A stretch of DNA of 64,000 nt from Margaritifera margaritifera (lineage: Eukaryota > Mollusca > Bivalvia > Unionida > Margaritiferidae). The stretch spans positions 1,327,501 through 1,391,500 of the forward strand of contig JAQPZY010001200.1 in the NCBI GenBank assembly GCA_029931535.1. The letters are read 5' to 3'. The notes beneath the pieces are model-generated. The model was given only the letters and a program-made list of their open reading frames with translations. It was not told the origin of the DNA and did no database searches. Shown here piece after piece: positions 63,803 to 64,000 of the stretch; the first letter of the stretch is position 1, and each line of letters opens with the position of its first letter. The position numbers and the translations under genes are program-made.

Positions 63803-64000
63803 TTAATAATCAAATACGTCTAATTCTCTACCAGTTCTTCTTCTTTTCCTATTCTTTCTGGAAGTACTACCGTGTGTTCTTTTATGAACTTTGAAAGGAT
63901 TTCGATGTCGTCGTCGTCGTCTCTTTCTACCTTGTCCTTGCTGCTGTGAAGTAATGCCAGAGCCTGAAGCTTGAAGCGTATTTATAGGATTTTCTAGGAG
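63803..64000 (-). CDS. Arg-rich basic protein, C-terminal part (cut by window edge)
   Basis: An open frame of 65 codons enters from the right edge and ends at TAA 63803-63805, 9 bases before the capsid ATG. Two Arg/Lys clusters (GRKRRRRRHRNPF; SRKNRKRRRTGRE) follow a Gln/Gly-rich stretch (SGITSQQQGQG). The composition and position just upstream of the capsid gene suggest a DNA-binding core-like or minor capsid protein. The N-terminus is outside the window, so the identity stays open. Confidence 0.55.
   Translation of the reverse strand, partial: LLENPINTLQASGSGITSQQQGQGRKRRRRRHRNPFKVHKRTHGSTSRKNRKRRRTGRELDVFDY

Larger units (their letters stand above)
59570..64000 (-). mobile_element. Polinton/adintovirus-type element, partial (runs off right edge)
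   Basis: All genes are on the minus strand. In order of transcription: Arg-rich protein (partial), major capsid protein (one in-frame stop), Cys/His protein, adenain-type protease, and two small genes with their own promoters. Capsid plus adenain-like protease identifies the group. DNA polymerase B, integrase and packaging ATPase are not in the window and would lie to the right. The left limit is uncertain: the GC change begins near 59570 with AGTAGTAGGGGG, and AG is the usual Polinton end, but I cannot verify an inverted terminal repeat. Confidence 0.82.

Overview
The window looks like a piece of a lophotrochozoan, most likely bivalve mollusc, nuclear genome. It is AT-rich and gene-poor. It carries long (AT)n, (AC)n and (GA)n microsatellites, many minisatellites, foldback MITE-like repeats, tRNA-derived SINEs, a decayed LINE of a kind familiar from bivalves, a solo Gypsy-type LTR and part of a Polinton/adintovirus-type element. 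The assignment to bivalves is an inference from the repeat and gene types, not a proof.

Layout. About 0.7-12.2 kb and 13.2-22.2 kb are two copies of one segmental duplication. Each copy carries, on the minus strand, a first exon (membrane anchor plus Cys-rich ectodomain) and a second exon of a TNF-ligand-like gene, but no recognisable TNF domain. Each reading frame closes inside exon 2. About 22.5-25.1 kb is an unassigned segment of higher GC. At 27.26-30.95 kb, minus strand, lies a complete four-exon TNF-superfamily ligand gene of 271 residues, with a TATA box and a poly(A) signal. From 31 to 44 kb I see no convincing host gene. That stretch holds foldback repeats, a SINE with perfect target-site duplications, a 43-bp minisatellite, and two 21-bp minisatellite arrays in opposite orientation that share a unique flank. 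A decayed LINE reverse transcriptase (44.2-45.6 kb, minus) abuts a very AT-rich plus-strand cluster of overlapping, partly paralogous, frameshifted ORFs (45.6-47.9 kb). The cluster ends in one intact 173-residue ORF and is followed at once by a 172-bp hairpin. From 48 to 59.5 kb there are more repeats: a SINE at 51.5 kb, an 860-bp solo LTR, a possible promoter plus first exon at 54.35 kb, and a large foldback made of ~150-bp units.

From about 59.6 kb to the right edge lies part of a Polinton/adintovirus-like element, all minus strand. In transcription order it has the end of an Arg-rich basic protein, a major capsid protein broken by one in-frame TGA, a Cys/His protein, an adenain-type cysteine protease and two small unidentified genes. 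Each of the last two genes has its own TATA promoter with a shared GCGCGGACG element, and each ends in what looks like a canonical metazoan histone-mRNA 3' processing signal: a 6-bp stem with 4-nt loop, flanked by AAC and ACCC, with a purine-rich downstream element. One copy has exactly CAAGAAAGA. The products are not histones. If correct, this mobile element uses the host's replication-coupled, non-polyadenylated mRNA pathway. I consider this the most novel signal in the window.

All exon joins and homologies were read by eye. No searches or alignments were run.
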